Below, one piece after another: positions 16,925-25,697 of a stretch of DNA of 64,000 bases. This stretch comes from Lentzea atacamensis (GTDB lineage Bacteria; Actinomycetota; Actinomycetes; Mycobacteriales; Pseudonocardiaceae). The notes beneath the pieces are model-generated. The model saw nothing but the letters and a program-made list of their open reading frames with translations, had not been told where the DNA came from and did not search any database. A program made the position numbers and the translations under genes. Position 1 is the first letter of the stretch, and every line of letters begins with the position of its first letter. The DNA lies in the NCBI RefSeq assembly GCF_003269295.1, contig NZ_QLTT01000001.1, positions 1,259,635-1,323,634 on the forward strand, read 5' to 3'.

Positions 16925-17902
16925 CTACGACACCAGCGACGTGCGCGACAGGAGGTCGATCGCCGCGTAGACGTGCCGCAACGTGGGCGCCGGCACGCGG
17001 GTCAGCTCGGCGATCTCCACCACCGCGCCGATGATCGCGTCGATCTCCAGTCGCTTGCCGGCCTCCAGGTCCTGCAGCATCGACGTCTTGTGGTGCCCGA
17101 CCCGCCGGGCGCCGTCGATGCGCTTGTCGATCGAGATCTGCGGGTCGCAGCCCGCCGCCCGCGCGATGGTCAGCGTCTCGGCCATCATCTGGGCCACCAG
17201 GTCGCGGCTGTCCGAGTGGTCGCAGATCTCCACCATCGTCGCGCGGGTCAGTGCGCTCAACGGGTTGAACGCCACGTTGCCCATCAGCTTGATCCAGATG
17301 TCCTCGCGAACGTCCTTCTCGACCGGGCACTTCAGGCCGCCCGCGACCATCGCCTCGCTCAGCGCCACGCAGCGCGGCGAGATCGACCGGTCGGGCTCGC
17401 CGATCGAGAAGCGCGTGCCTTCGAGGTGCCGGATCACGCCCGGCGACTCGATCTCGGTCGAGCAGTAGACGACGCAGCCGATCGCCCGCTCCATCGGCAG
17501 GACGGCCGTCACCGAGCCACCGGGGTCCACGGCCTCGATCCGCTGACCTTCCAGAGGGTGGCCGGTCATGCCGTGGAAGTACCACCACGGGATGCCGTTC
17601 TGCGCCGCGATCACGGCGGTGTCGCGACCCAGCAGCGGTGCCAGCAGATCACCCGACGACGCGTACGAGTACGCCTTCAGGCCGAGGAAGACGTAGTCGA
17701 CCTCGCCCACCTCGGCGGGATCGGAGGTCGCGTGTGGATGCGCGGTGAAGTCACCACGAGGACTCAGCACCCGCACGCCGTGCTCCCGCATCGCGGCGAG
17801 ATGAGCTCCACGTGCGATCAGGTGGACCTCCACGCCCGCACGATGCAAGGCCGCACCGACGTAGGCACCGATCGCTCCGGCTCCGAGAACAGCGATCTTC
17901 AT
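16925..17902 (-). CDS. 2-dehydropantoate 2-reductase family protein (ApbA/PanE fold)
   Basis: 325 residues. N-terminal Rossmann fold AVLGAGAIGAYVGAAL, then the family Lys region (EDIWIKLMGNVAFNPLSALTRA near residue 190) and the ApbA C-terminal helical domain (HKTSMLQDLEAGKRLEIDAIIGAVVE). Family members reduce 2-oxo acids with NADPH. It sits first in an operon with a LysR regulator and NAD-formate dehydrogenase and is preceded by the island's operator, so its real substrate may be an alpha-keto acid of C2/C1 metabolism rather than ketopantoate (inference). Confidence 0.85.
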   Translation of the reverse strand: MKIAVLGAGAIGAYVGAALHRAGVEVHLIARGAHLAAMREHGVRVLSPRGDFTAHPHATSDPAEVGEVDYVFLGLKAYSYASSGDLLAPLLGRDTAVIAAQNGIPWWYFHGMTGHPLEGQRIEAVDPGGSVTAVLPMERAIGCVVYCSTEIESPGVIRHLEGTRFSIGEPDRSISPRCVALSEAMVAGGLKCPVEKDVREDIWIKLMGNVAFNPLSALTRATMVEICDHSDSRDLVAQMMAETLTIARAAGCDPQISIDKRIDGARRVGHHKTSMLQDLEAGKRLEIDAIIGAVVEIAELTRVPAPTLRHVYAAIDLLSRTSLVS

Positions 17903-17935
17903 GTCACGCCCCGCTCCGCCAGACACACCGGCAAG

Positions 17936-17950
17936 ATTGCATACAGTATA
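17936..17950. promoter_or_regulatory. GntR-type operator between kpr and gntR
   Basis: ATTGCATACAGTATA, the single-spacer form (GCATAC-A-GTATAC), in the divergent 111-bp region between kpr (minus) and gntR (plus). It is 34 nt from the kpr start codon. Confidence 0.75.
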
Positions 17951-17985
17951 CGGACAACATGACCAAAGCTCTAGAAGTGCTTTTT

Positions 17986-18005
17986 GCATACCAAAAGCTG
18001 TATTC
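17986..18005 (+). promoter_or_regulatory. Wide-spaced operator at the gntR start
   Basis: GCATAC-N8-GTATTC, ending 8 nt before the gntR ATG. It has the same 8-bp A-rich spacing as the element at 18803-18822. Position suggests autoregulation. Confidence 0.65.
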
Positions 18006-18013
18006 TGTCTGGC

Positions 18014-18727
18014 ATGACCTCTTTGCCCAGTGGCCGCCGTGCCGCCCGCGGTCCACTCAGCGCCGCCGCGAGCCGCCGCGTCGAACGGCCGGCACCGCTG
18101 CGACAAGCCGTCTACGACGCCTTGCTCGAGCTCATCGTCAACCGGACCCTCGCGCCCGGCCAGCACCTGGTCGAGGCCGAGCTCGCCGAGTACCTGGGCG
18201 TGAGCAGGCAGCCGGTGCGCGAGGCCCTGCAGCGGCTGCAGACCGACGGCTGGGTCGACCTGCGCCCCGCCCAGGGCGCCTTCGTGCACACCCCGACCGA
18301 GGAGGAGGCCGACCAGCTGCTCGCCGTGCGCAGCGTGCTCGAGACCTACTCCGCCAAGCTCGCCGCCGAGCACGCCACCGCACAGGACGTCAAGCAGCTC
18401 AAGAAGCTGCAGAAGGCCGGCGAGGACGCGCTGGCCGCCGCCGACGTGGACCGGCTGGTCGAGGCGAACGCCAACCTGCACGCCGCCGTCGCGTCGATCG
18501 GCCGCAACAAGGTCCTGTCCGAGATGATCGGACTGGTCGACCGCCGGGTGCGCTGGTACTACACCCCGATCGCCCGCCCACGGAGCCGTGACTCGTGGAA
18601 CGAACACGCTGAGCTGATCGCCGCCATCGCCGACGGTGACGCAGAGCGAGCCGGCGAGGTCATGCACCGTCATGCGGAGCAGACCCGGCAGACCTATCAC
18701 GACCAGAAGACCACCGAAGGTAACTGA
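18014..18727 (+). CDS. GntR-family (FCD subfamily) transcriptional regulator of the oxalate/formate island
   Basis: 237 residues. N-terminal winged helix (LRQAVYDALLELIVNRTLAPGQHLVEAELAEYLGVSRQPVREALQRLQTDGWVDL, residues 30-85), then an FCD effector domain of mostly alpha-helix with a metal-site-like His set (NANLHAAV, NEHAELIAAI, MHRHAEQT). FCD regulators commonly sense organic acids. The ATG at 18014 is preferred to a TTG ten codons upstream, which lies inside the operator. Two operator copies lie in its own promoter and five further units carry the same element, so it is the best candidate for master regulator of the island. A stem-loop follows the stop. Confidence 0.9.
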   Translation: MTSLPSGRRAARGPLSAAASRRVERPAPLRQAVYDALLELIVNRTLAPGQHLVEAELAEYLGVSRQPVREALQRLQTDGWVDLRPAQGAFVHTPTEEEADQLLAVRSVLETYSAKLAAEHATAQDVKQLKKLQKAGEDALAAADVDRLVEANANLHAAVASIGRNKVLSEMIGLVDRRVRWYYTPIARPRSRDSWNEHAELIAAIADGDAERAGEVMHRHAEQTRQTYHDQKTTEGN

Positions 18728-18740
18728 GTCATCACGCTCA

Positions 18741-18780
18741 GATCACCCGAAATCGGTCATTTGGTGCCGCACGGGTGATC
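18741..18780 (+). terminator. Stem-loop downstream of gntR
   Basis: GATCACCCG pairs with CGGGTGATC (9 bp) across a 22-nt loop, starting 14 nt after the gntR stop. It precedes the next operator copy. Confidence 0.5.
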
Positions 18781-18802
18781 CCCGACACGATGGCCGCAGA
18801 TT

Positions 18803-18822
18803 GCATACAAAACGCAGTATGC
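18803..18822 (+). promoter_or_regulatory. Wide-spaced operator upstream of the 66-aa gene
   Basis: GCATAC-N8-GTATGC, a perfect 6-bp palindrome with an A-rich 8-bp spacer. It lies about 150 nt before the ATG at 18974, leaving a long 5' leader. Confidence 0.65.
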
Positions 18823-18973
18823 TGAATGTGGGCAGGGACGGGGTCGATGAGGACCCGGAGTGGGTATCCGATGGAAAGAGCCCCGGCCGCAACCCTGCTT
18901 TCCCCGTGCGACAGTGCCTGCAGGGCTTCTGCGCGCCTCGGGGGTGACCATCGACAGAAAGAGAAGGAAGACC

Positions 18974-19174
18974 ATGCCTCGTTGGAAGAACCTCGTGAAC
19001 GCGCTCACCAGGCCGCGCCAGGGATTCTCCGCCGACGGCCGCACGCTCGGCCTCGGACTGGCCACCGCGCTGAACGAGCAGCGCAAGGACGCCGAGGCCG
19101 TAGCGGCCGTGGCCAAGACGCTGCGCCCCAACTCTCAGGGCAAGGACGCCGAAGGCCACACGATTCACGGCTGA
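18974..19174 (+). CDS. Small hypothetical protein (66 aa)
   Basis: Basic N-terminus MPRWKNLVNALTRPRQ followed by an alanine-rich helical segment (ATALNEQRKDAEAVAAVAKTLRP). There is no Cys and no membrane segment. It has a good ribosome-binding site (AAGGAAG 3 nt before the ATG) and coding-like codon use. I do not recognise the family. It is the only gene downstream of the operator at 18803-18822, and its last 10 bp overlap the convergent terC-like gene. A second short open frame (18819-18947) lies in its leader. Confidence 0.5.
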   Translation: MPRWKNLVNALTRPRQGFSADGRTLGLGLATALNEQRKDAEAVAAVAKTLRPNSQGKDAEGHTIHG

Positions 19175-20181
19175 GTGTCCTTGACGGGAGCGTCCTCGCT
19201 CCTCTGTGCACTCTCCGCTCCCTCCACGGCGGACTGGGCGGCCCGCCTGGAGGTGTGCAGGCTCCACACCGTGGTGATGGCGAGCGTCACCACGATCACC
19301 CCGAGAGACACCACGATCGGGATCTCCGGAGCCCACGAGACACCGTGGTGGTGCAGCGCCTCGAAGATGAGCTTGAGCCCGATGAACGCGAGCACCACCG
19401 CGAGGCCCTTGCTCAGGTGCACCAGGCGATCCAGCAGGCCGCCCACCAGGAAGAAGAGCTGGCGCAGGCCCATCAACGCGAACGCGTTGGCGGTCAGCAC
19501 CAGGTAGGGCTCCTTGGTGAGACCGAAGATCGCCGGGATCGAGTCCACCGCGAACAGCAGGTCCGTGGTGCCCACCGCGACCATGACGATCAGCATCGGC
19601 GTCACCACGCGGCGACCGTCGACGCGCGTCGTCAGGGCGGCGCCGTGATAGGTCGTCGTCGCCGGGACGACCTTCTTCACGGCGCGCAACGCGGCGTTCT
19701 CGGAGAACTCGGCCTCCTCGGTTTCCTCCTGCCGCAACAGCTTCCACGCGGTGTAGATCAGGAAGGCACCGAAGAGATAGAACAGCCAGTCGAACCGCGC
19801 GATCGCCTGCGCACCCAGCGCGATGAACACGGCCCGGAGCAACAGGGCCAGGACGATGCCGACGATGAGCACCTTCTGCCGGTACTCCCGCGGCACCGCG
19901 AACCTGGCCATGATGAGCACGAACACGAACAGGTTGTCGACGCTCAGCGAGTACTCGGTGATCCAGCCGGCGAAGAACTCGCCACCGTACGACGGCCCGG
20001 CGAGGAACGTGATGCCGAGTCCGAAGAGGACGGCCAGGCCGACGTAGAACAGCACCCAGTACAGCGACTCGCGGAACGACGGCTCGTGCGGTTTTCGTGC
20101 CACCAGGTAGAAGTCGAACGCGATCACGGCGGCGATGCCGCCCATGGTCGCGATCCACACCCAGACAGGAAGATCCAGCAT
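19165..20181 (-). CDS. TerC/Alx-family integral membrane protein (putative metal exporter)
   Basis: 338 residues with about nine transmembrane segments. The family signatures EYSLSVDNLFVFVLIM (near residue 80) and VAVGTTDLLFAVDSIPAIFGLT (near 200) carry the conserved membrane Asp residues. TerC/Alx proteins export Mn2+ or confer tellurite resistance, often in partnership with secretion. It is the last gene of a possible minus-strand run with the Nramp-like gene and a small membrane protein (20203-22043). I looked for a yybP-ykoY-type leader upstream and saw none. Confidence 0.9.
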   Translation of the reverse strand: MLDLPVWVWIATMGGIAAVIAFDFYLVARKPHEPSFRESLYWVLFYVGLAVLFGLGITFLAGPSYGGEFFAGWITEYSLSVDNLFVFVLIMARFAVPREYRQKVLIVGIVLALLLRAVFIALGAQAIARFDWLFYLFGAFLIYTAWKLLRQEETEEAEFSENAALRAVKKVVPATTTYHGAALTTRVDGRRVVTPMLIVMVAVGTTDLLFAVDSIPAIFGLTKEPYLVLTANAFALMGLRQLFFLVGGLLDRLVHLSKGLAVVLAFIGLKLIFEALHHHGVSWAPEIPIVVSLGVIVVTLAITTVWSLHTSRRAAQSAVEGAESAQRSEDAPVKDTQP

Positions 20182-20202
20182 TCTCGCTCCTCCGGCGGAA
20201 GG

Positions 20203-20637
20203 TCAGCGGGACGTGGCGGCGCCAGAAGTGGCACCAGCGGTGCGCATGCGCAGCGCGATGCGCTCGTGCAGCCACAGGAATCCGATCGCCCAGCCCATGC
20301 TCACGAGTCCCTGGTAGGCGAGGAAACCGGCCAGGTCCGAGGGCAGCCGGACCTGGCCGGTGAGCACCAGGCTCACGGAGATCTCGTGCACCAGGCGGGC
20401 GAGCGGGAAGCCCGCCAGCCAGAACAGCGCGACGGGAGCGAACCGCCCGCGCGGCAGCCGGCCCGACGCGATGAGCACGCCGAGACCGCCGCCGAGCAAC
20501 GCCAACGGCACACCGAGCGCGAGCATCGTCACCAACGCCCACGAGAGGGGCTGGCCGACCAAGGCCGCCAGCCCGCCCGCAACCACACCGGCGGCGAGAC
20601 CGACCACCGCACCGGGTATTGCCTCTCGGATCTCCAT
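20203..20637 (-). CDS. Small membrane protein, unknown function
   Basis: 144 residues with four predicted transmembrane helices (AVVGLAAGVVAGGLAALVG, LVTMLALGVPLALLGGGLGV, FWLAGFPLARLVHE, FLAYQGLVSMGWAIGFLWL). The start overlaps the Nramp-like gene stop (ATGA), so the two are translationally coupled and may form a complex. I do not recognise the family. Confidence 0.75.
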   Translation of the reverse strand: MEIREAIPGAVVGLAAGVVAGGLAALVGQPLSWALVTMLALGVPLALLGGGLGVLIASGRLPRGRFAPVALFWLAGFPLARLVHEISVSLVLTGQVRLPSDLAGFLAYQGLVSMGWAIGFLWLHERIALRMRTAGATSGAATSR

Positions 20638-22043
20638 CAGTCCACCACGACGCCGAAGCGGACCAGGCTGTAGAACAGCATGCCGAGGTAGAACACGGCG
20701 CCCAGCCCGATGATGATGTTCGTGACCAGCTTGGGCCGGATGGGTTTGGGCAGCATCCGGTTGTTCACGAGCAGCAGCACGACGCAGTAGGCACCCATCG
20801 CGAACGTGGAGAGGAACGCCAGGACGTCGAGGATCGCTCCTGGTCCGTCCGCCGGTCCCCACAGCAGGATGATGATGCCGAACGTGATGACGCCCCACAG
20901 GAATCCCGCGTAGAGGTGCGACATCCGGAACCGCTTCGCGCCGGGCACGAAGTGGTACGCCATGTCGGCCTGGCCGCGGGAGAACGAGTCGAACAGGCCC
21001 AGCGTGGCGTTCAGGCCGATCAGCGCGATGAACCCGAGGAACACCGCACCGAGCACCGGGCCGCCCGCCGAGGCGAAGGCGTCCGACATGCCGTTGAGCG
21101 CCGCTTCCCGTTCACCGGCCTCGATCAGCGCCTTCACGTTCGGGCTCTCCCGGTTCGCAGCCTGGGCGAGCACGGTGAACGAGACCGTGACCAGCATCGT
21201 GATGCCCCAGAAGAGCAACAGGGCGTCGAACGTGACCCAGCGTCGCCAGCCCTTCCACTTCGCCATCTCGGCGGGATCCGAGGTGTCGAACATGAAGCCG
21301 CGGCTGGGCATCTGCTCTTCCTTGCCCGCGTGCCGCAACCCGCGCACCTTCGGGATGTGCGCGCCCATGCCGGCGCCGCTGTCGCGCAGGTGCAGCGTGT
21401 ACCACATCTGCTGCATGCCGGACGGTCCGGCGAACGCGATCGAGCCGACGATGACCGGGAACCACGTCGCCGACAGGGCGTCCGCCGGCAGGTAGCCGAA
21501 CTGGAACATGCCGGTGACGGTGCTGACCAGGTCCTGCCACGTGCCGACCATCGCAGCGACGATCGCGGTGCTGACGACCAGCAGTCCGATGAGGATGGAC
21601 AGCAGGTTCTCCAGCAGGTTGTAGATGACCTTCGCCAGGCTGAAGAGCACGCCGACCAGGATCAGGCCCACGCAGGCCGACACCGTCCACGGTATGCCGG
21701 TGATCCGCTCGAGCGCCGCCGCGCCCGCGGAGAGATGGCCCGGCCAGATGTAGACGGCCATCGCCACGATGAAGAAGAACCACATGATCGGCTTGAACAC
21801 GCGTGCCGCGCCGAAGAAGATGCTCTCGCCCGTCGCCATGGCGTAGCGGGCCATCTCCAGCATCACGACGGCCTGCAGGGTCACGCCGATCAGGAACAGC
21901 CATCGGATGTCCGGCCCGAAGAGCAGCACGAGCCGGGGCCACATGTAGGCCTCGCCCATGCCCACGCCGAGTGCCACCAGGAAGACGGTGGGGCCCAGCA
22001 GGTGAATCGACGGTGGCGCGTCGGGCAGTTTCCTGATGGGCAT
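20637..22043 (-). CDS. Nramp-related transporter lacking the canonical metal-binding motifs
   Basis: About 468 residues and 11 transmembrane segments with Nramp-like spacing (LLGPTVFLVALGVGMGEAYM, then VMLEMARYAMATGE). The TM1 DPGN motif of metal transporters is replaced by GMGEAYMWP, and the TM6 MPH motif by GPSGMQQMWYT, so a different substrate or ion coupling is likely. The ATG at 22043 (GGAAG upstream) fits the family N-terminus; an earlier start at 22226 would add an unusual polar extension. It is adjacent to the oxalate operon on the same strand but without the operator. It may import an organic acid or a divalent ion. Confidence 0.8.
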   Translation of the reverse strand: MPIRKLPDAPPSIHLLGPTVFLVALGVGMGEAYMWPRLVLLFGPDIRWLFLIGVTLQAVVMLEMARYAMATGESIFFGAARVFKPIMWFFFIVAMAVYIWPGHLSAGAAALERITGIPWTVSACVGLILVGVLFSLAKVIYNLLENLLSILIGLLVVSTAIVAAMVGTWQDLVSTVTGMFQFGYLPADALSATWFPVIVGSIAFAGPSGMQQMWYTLHLRDSGAGMGAHIPKVRGLRHAGKEEQMPSRGFMFDTSDPAEMAKWKGWRRWVTFDALLLFWGITMLVTVSFTVLAQAANRESPNVKALIEAGEREAALNGMSDAFASAGGPVLGAVFLGFIALIGLNATLGLFDSFSRGQADMAYHFVPGAKRFRMSHLYAGFLWGVITFGIIILLWGPADGPGAILDVLAFLSTFAMGAYCVVLLLVNNRMLPKPIRPKLVTNIIIGLGAVFYLGMLFYSLVRFGVVVD

Positions 22044-22269
22044 CGCTTCCAGCCTGCCCGCGGGCCAGACACGCTCCCCCTGTGGTTCTTTCTGTGACTC
22101 TCTTTGGGGCGGTGCTGACACGTCCGTGCGGGCGACCAGATTTGGATCATCCACGGTTAACAACCTCCAGAGGACCGGCTGTCTTCGTTGACCTCCCTGG
22201 CGGGTTCGCGACCGTGGGCGTGACACGGTCGCGGACGGGCCATCTCTCCCTTGCTAGAGCGTCCTGCCG

Positions 22270-24420
22270 CTAACCGAGCAAGCCGGCGGCCCTTGCCCAC
22301 CGATACTTCGCGCCCAGCACTGCGACAGGCTTCTCCGTTGTGTACGGATACGCAACCACTCCGTTCCGGTACAGGTACTCGCTGGCCTCCTCCACCTCGA
22401 CGTCACCGGCGAGCGAGGCGACGACGGGCTTGTGGATGCCGTTCGCCCGGTACTCCTCCACCACGTCGACCACGAGCTTCGCGAACACCATCGGTGGCGT
22501 GACGATGGTGTGCCAGTAGCCGAGGATCAGCGAGTGGATGCGGTCGTCCGCGAGTCCGAGCGCGATCGTGTTCCGGTACGTCGAGGGCGGTTCCCCGCCG
22601 GTGATGTCGACCGGGTTGCCCGCCGCGCCGAACGGCGGGATGAACTTCCGGAACGCCGCGTCCAGATCGTCCGGAATGCTCATCAGCGACAACCCGTTGT
22701 CCACACAGGCGTCCGAGAGCAGCACGCCCGAACCGCCCGCGCCGGTGATGATGACGACGTTCTCGCCCTTCGGCGTGGCCAGCAGCGGAATGCCCCGCGC
22801 GTACTCCAGCAGGTCGTTCAGGCCGGGTGCCCGGATCACGCCGCTCTGCTTGAGGATGTCGTCGTAGACCCGGTCGTTGCCGGCCAGTGCGCCGGTGTGC
22901 GAGCTGGCCGCCTTGGCGCCCTGGTCGGTTCGCCCGGCCTTCAGCACGACGACCGGTTTCTTTTCCGAGACGCGCTTCGCCGTCTCCGCGAAGGAACGGC
23001 CGTCCTTCAGGTCTTCCAGGTGCATCGCGACGAGCTGGGTGTTCGGGTCCTGCTCGAAGAACGTCAGCAGGTCGTCCTCGTCGATGTCGGCCTTGTTGCC
23101 CACACCCACGATCGCGCTGACGCCCATGCCCGCGGAACGGCTGAAGCCGAGGATCGCCATGCCGATTCCGCCGCTCTGCGACGACAGCGCGACACCGCCC
23201 TTGACGTCGTACGGCGTGCAGAACGTCGCCGAGAGGTTCTCCGGCGTGTAGTAGTAGCCGTAGATGTTCGGGCCGAGGATGCGCACACCGTGCTTGCGCG
23301 CGATCGAGACGATCTCGTCCTGCAGCTCCTGGTTGCCCGTCTCGCCGAAGCCGGACGGGATCATGATCGCGCCGGCGACGCCCTTCCTGCCGACCTCTTC
23401 GAGGGCGGCGGGCACGAACTTGGCCGGGATCGCGAACACCGCGACGTCGACGTCACCCGGGACGTCGCCGATGCTCGCGAACGCCTTGCGCTCGAGGATC
23501 TCGTCGGCCTTGGGGTTGATCGGGTGGATCTCGCCCTGGAACCCGCCGTTGACGAGGTTCTTCATCACCGAGTTGCCGATCTTGCCCTCTTCGTTGGAGG
23601 CACCGATCACGGCGACGGCGGCCGGCTTCATGATGCGGTTCATCGCGGTCAGGATCTCGTCCTGCGTGAACCGGTGCGGTTCCTTCGCGGCGTTCTCGTC
23701 GACCAGGATCCGCACGTCGACCGCGGTGGCACCACCCGGAGTGGCGAGCACCGGGTTGAGGTCGACCTCCGCGAGCTGCGGGAAGTCCGTGACCAGGTCG
23801 GAGACGCGGTGGATCAGGTCGGCGAGCTTGTGCGCGTCGACGCCCTGCGCGCCGCGGACACCGCGCAGGATCTCCGCGGCCGCGATGCCGTTGACCATCG
23901 AGAGCGCCTCGGACGCGCTCGTGGGCGCCAGCCGGAACGTGACGTCCTTGAGCACCTCGACGAGCACCCCGCCGAGGCCGAACGCGACGATCTTGCCGAA
24001 CGTCTCGTCCGTCACCGCGCCCACGATCACCTCGTGAACGTCGTTCCCGGTCGGCAGCTGCTGCTGGACCTGGACACCGGTGATGTCGGCGTCCGCCTTG
24101 TAGTTCTTCGCGTTGTGGATGATCGTGCGGTAGCCCTCGGCGACCTCGTTCGCGCTGCGGAGGCCCACCAGCACGCCACCGGCCTCGGTCTTGTGCAGGA
24201 TGTCCGGTGAGACGATCTTGAGCACGACCGGGTAGCCGATCTCCTCGGCGAACGCGACGGCGCCCTCGGACGACTTCGCCAGCGCCTCGGCCGGGGTCGC
24301 GATCCCGTAGGCGTCACAGACCCGCTTGCCCTCCGGCGCGGTGAGCGACGCCCGTCCCTCCGCCCGCACCTTCGCGAGCACGTTCTCGACCGCGGCGCGG
24401 TCGTAGCCGTTGTCCGGCAT
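22270..24420 (-). CDS. ADP-forming acyl-CoA synthetase (acetate--CoA ligase type), fused beta-alpha chain
   Basis: 716 residues. An N-terminal ATP-grasp half (YPVVLKIVSPDILHKTEAGGV near 65; VDLNPVLA near 225) is followed by a CoA-binding Rossmann domain (AVAVIGASNEEGKIGNSVMKNL near 270), then ligase-CoA domains with GGVALSSQSGGIGMA and the swivelling phosphohistidine segment ASSHTGALAGND. The canonical GPNCxG loop reads GPNIYGYYY, so acyl specificity may differ. It is 23 nt downstream of the CoA-transferase gene in the oxalate operon. A plausible role is recovering ATP from formyl-CoA, or activating oxalate, formate or acetate (inference). Confidence 0.88.
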   Translation of the reverse strand: MPDNGYDRAAVENVLAKVRAEGRASLTAPEGKRVCDAYGIATPAEALAKSSEGAVAFAEEIGYPVVLKIVSPDILHKTEAGGVLVGLRSANEVAEGYRTIIHNAKNYKADADITGVQVQQQLPTGNDVHEVIVGAVTDETFGKIVAFGLGGVLVEVLKDVTFRLAPTSASEALSMVNGIAAAEILRGVRGAQGVDAHKLADLIHRVSDLVTDFPQLAEVDLNPVLATPGGATAVDVRILVDENAAKEPHRFTQDEILTAMNRIMKPAAVAVIGASNEEGKIGNSVMKNLVNGGFQGEIHPINPKADEILERKAFASIGDVPGDVDVAVFAIPAKFVPAALEEVGRKGVAGAIMIPSGFGETGNQELQDEIVSIARKHGVRILGPNIYGYYYTPENLSATFCTPYDVKGGVALSSQSGGIGMAILGFSRSAGMGVSAIVGVGNKADIDEDDLLTFFEQDPNTQLVAMHLEDLKDGRSFAETAKRVSEKKPVVVLKAGRTDQGAKAASSHTGALAGNDRVYDDILKQSGVIRAPGLNDLLEYARGIPLLATPKGENVVIITGAGGSGVLLSDACVDNGLSLMSIPDDLDAAFRKFIPPFGAAGNPVDITGGEPPSTYRNTIALGLADDRIHSLILGYWHTIVTPPMVFAKLVVDVVEEYRANGIHKPVVASLAGDVEVEEASEYLYRNGVVAYPYTTEKPVAVLGAKYRWARAAGLLG

Positions 24421-24443
24421 GAGATCTCGTCTCCCTAGAGGTA

Positions 24444-25685
24444 TCAGATGACGCCGGCGGTGCGGAGTTCGGCCAGTCGTTCGCTGCTGTAGCCCAAGGC
24501 GCCCAGGACCTCGTCGTTGTGCTCACCGAGCAACGGCGAGCGGTGCACCTCGACCGGCGAGTCGGAGAGCTTGAGCGGGCAGCCGACCGTCTTGAACGTG
24601 CCGCGCTCGGGGTGCTCGACCTCGACGACGGTCTCCAGCTCGGCCAGCGTCTCGTCCTCGATGATCTCCTTGGTGGACAGGATGGGTCCGCACGGGATGT
24701 TGTGGGCGTTGAGCTTGTCCATCACCTCCCACTTGGTGTGCTTCTCCGTCCACTCCTCGATCAGCGCGAACGCCTTGTCCAGCTTGGAGAGCCGGACCTC
24801 CGGCGTCGCCCAGGCCGGGTCGTCGGCGAGCTCGGGCCTGCCGATCAGCTCGGTCAGCGGCTTCCACCCGACCGGCTGGATGATCACGTAGATGTAGTCG
24901 TTCGGGCCGCCGGGGGCACAGCGCACCGCCCAGCCGGGCTGGCCACCACCGGATGCGTTGCCGGAGCGGGGAACCTCGTCCCCGAACTGCTCGTTCGGGT
25001 ACTCCCCCAGCGGCCCGTGGGCGAGCCGCTGCTGGTCGCGCAGCTTCACCCGGCACAGGTTCAGGACGGCGTCCTGCATGGCCACCTGGACGCGCTGCCC
25101 GCGCGCGGTGTTCGTCCGCTGGTACAGCGCGGCCAGGATCGCGGCCACCAGGTGGATTCCGGTGCCGGAGTCACCGATCTGCGCGCCGGTGGCGAGCGGT
25201 GGCCCGTTCTCGAACCCGGTCGTGCTCATCGAGCCGCCCATGGCCTGCGCGATCACCTCGTAGGCCTTGAAGTCGGCGTAGCGGCCGGGGCCGAAGCCCT
25301 TGATGGAGGCGTAGATGAGCTTGGAGTTGAGCTCGTGCAGCTTCTCCCACGGGTAGCCGAAACGCTCGACGACGCCGGGGCCGAAGTTCTCGACGAGGAT
25401 GTCCACCTCGCCGACGAGCTTCTCGAAGATCTCCTTGCCCTCCGGGGCCTTCATGTTGAGCGTGATGCTCCGCTTGTTGCAGTTGAGCATCGTGAAGTAG
25501 AGACTGTCCACATCGGGCAGATCGCGCAGCTGGCCGCGGGTGATGTCGCCCCGTCCCGGCGTTTCCAGCTTGATGACGTCCGCGCCCAGCCAGGCGAGCA
25601 GCTGGGTCGACGACGGTCCGGACTGCACGTGCGTCATGTCGAGGACTTTGACGCCTTCCAAGGCCTTGCCGGCAGTGATTCCCAT
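24444..25685 (-). CDS. frc: Formyl-CoA:oxalate CoA-transferase (CaiB/BaiF, class III)
   Basis: 413 residues, closely following the Oxalobacter enzyme: [43 protein letters not shown], catalytic Asp in [13 protein letters not shown] (near 170), AMQDAVLNL, and the glycine-rich loop [13 protein letters not shown] that closes over the active site. It transfers CoA from formyl-CoA to oxalate, giving oxalyl-CoA and formate. The ATG at 25685 has AGGTGAG at a good distance; a GTG at 25697, immediately after the oxc stop, is an alternative. It is co-transcribed with the ThDP enzyme and the acyl-CoA synthetase. Confidence 0.93.
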   Translation of the reverse strand: MGITAGKALEGVKVLDMTHVQSGPSSTQLLAWLGADVIKLETPGRGDITRGQLRDLPDVDSLYFTMLNCNKRSITLNMKAPEGKEIFEKLVGEVDILVENFGPGVVERFGYPWEKLHELNSKLIYASIKGFGPGRYADFKAYEVIAQAMGGSMSTTGFENGPPLATGAQIGDSGTGIHLVAAILAALYQRTNTARGQRVQVAMQDAVLNLCRVKLRDQQRLAHGPLGEYPNEQFGDEVPRSGNASGGGQPGWAVRCAPGGPNDYIYVIIQPVGWKPLTELIGRPELADDPAWATPEVRLSKLDKAFALIEEWTEKHTKWEVMDKLNAHNIPCGPILSTKEIIEDETLAELETVVEVEHPERGTFKTVGCPLKLSDSPVEVHRSPLLGEHNDEVLGALGYSSERLAELRTAGVI

Positions 25686-25697
25686 TGGCTGGCTCAC

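Noticed and set aside
18823..18973. Riboswitch (Moco- or metal-type) in the leader of the 66-aa gene.
   Set aside because: I could not match a consensus core; GC-rich local pairing alone is not evidence.
20182..20202. yybP-ykoY manganese riboswitch before the terC-like gene.
   Set aside because: The gap is only about 20 bp and contains no conserved motif.
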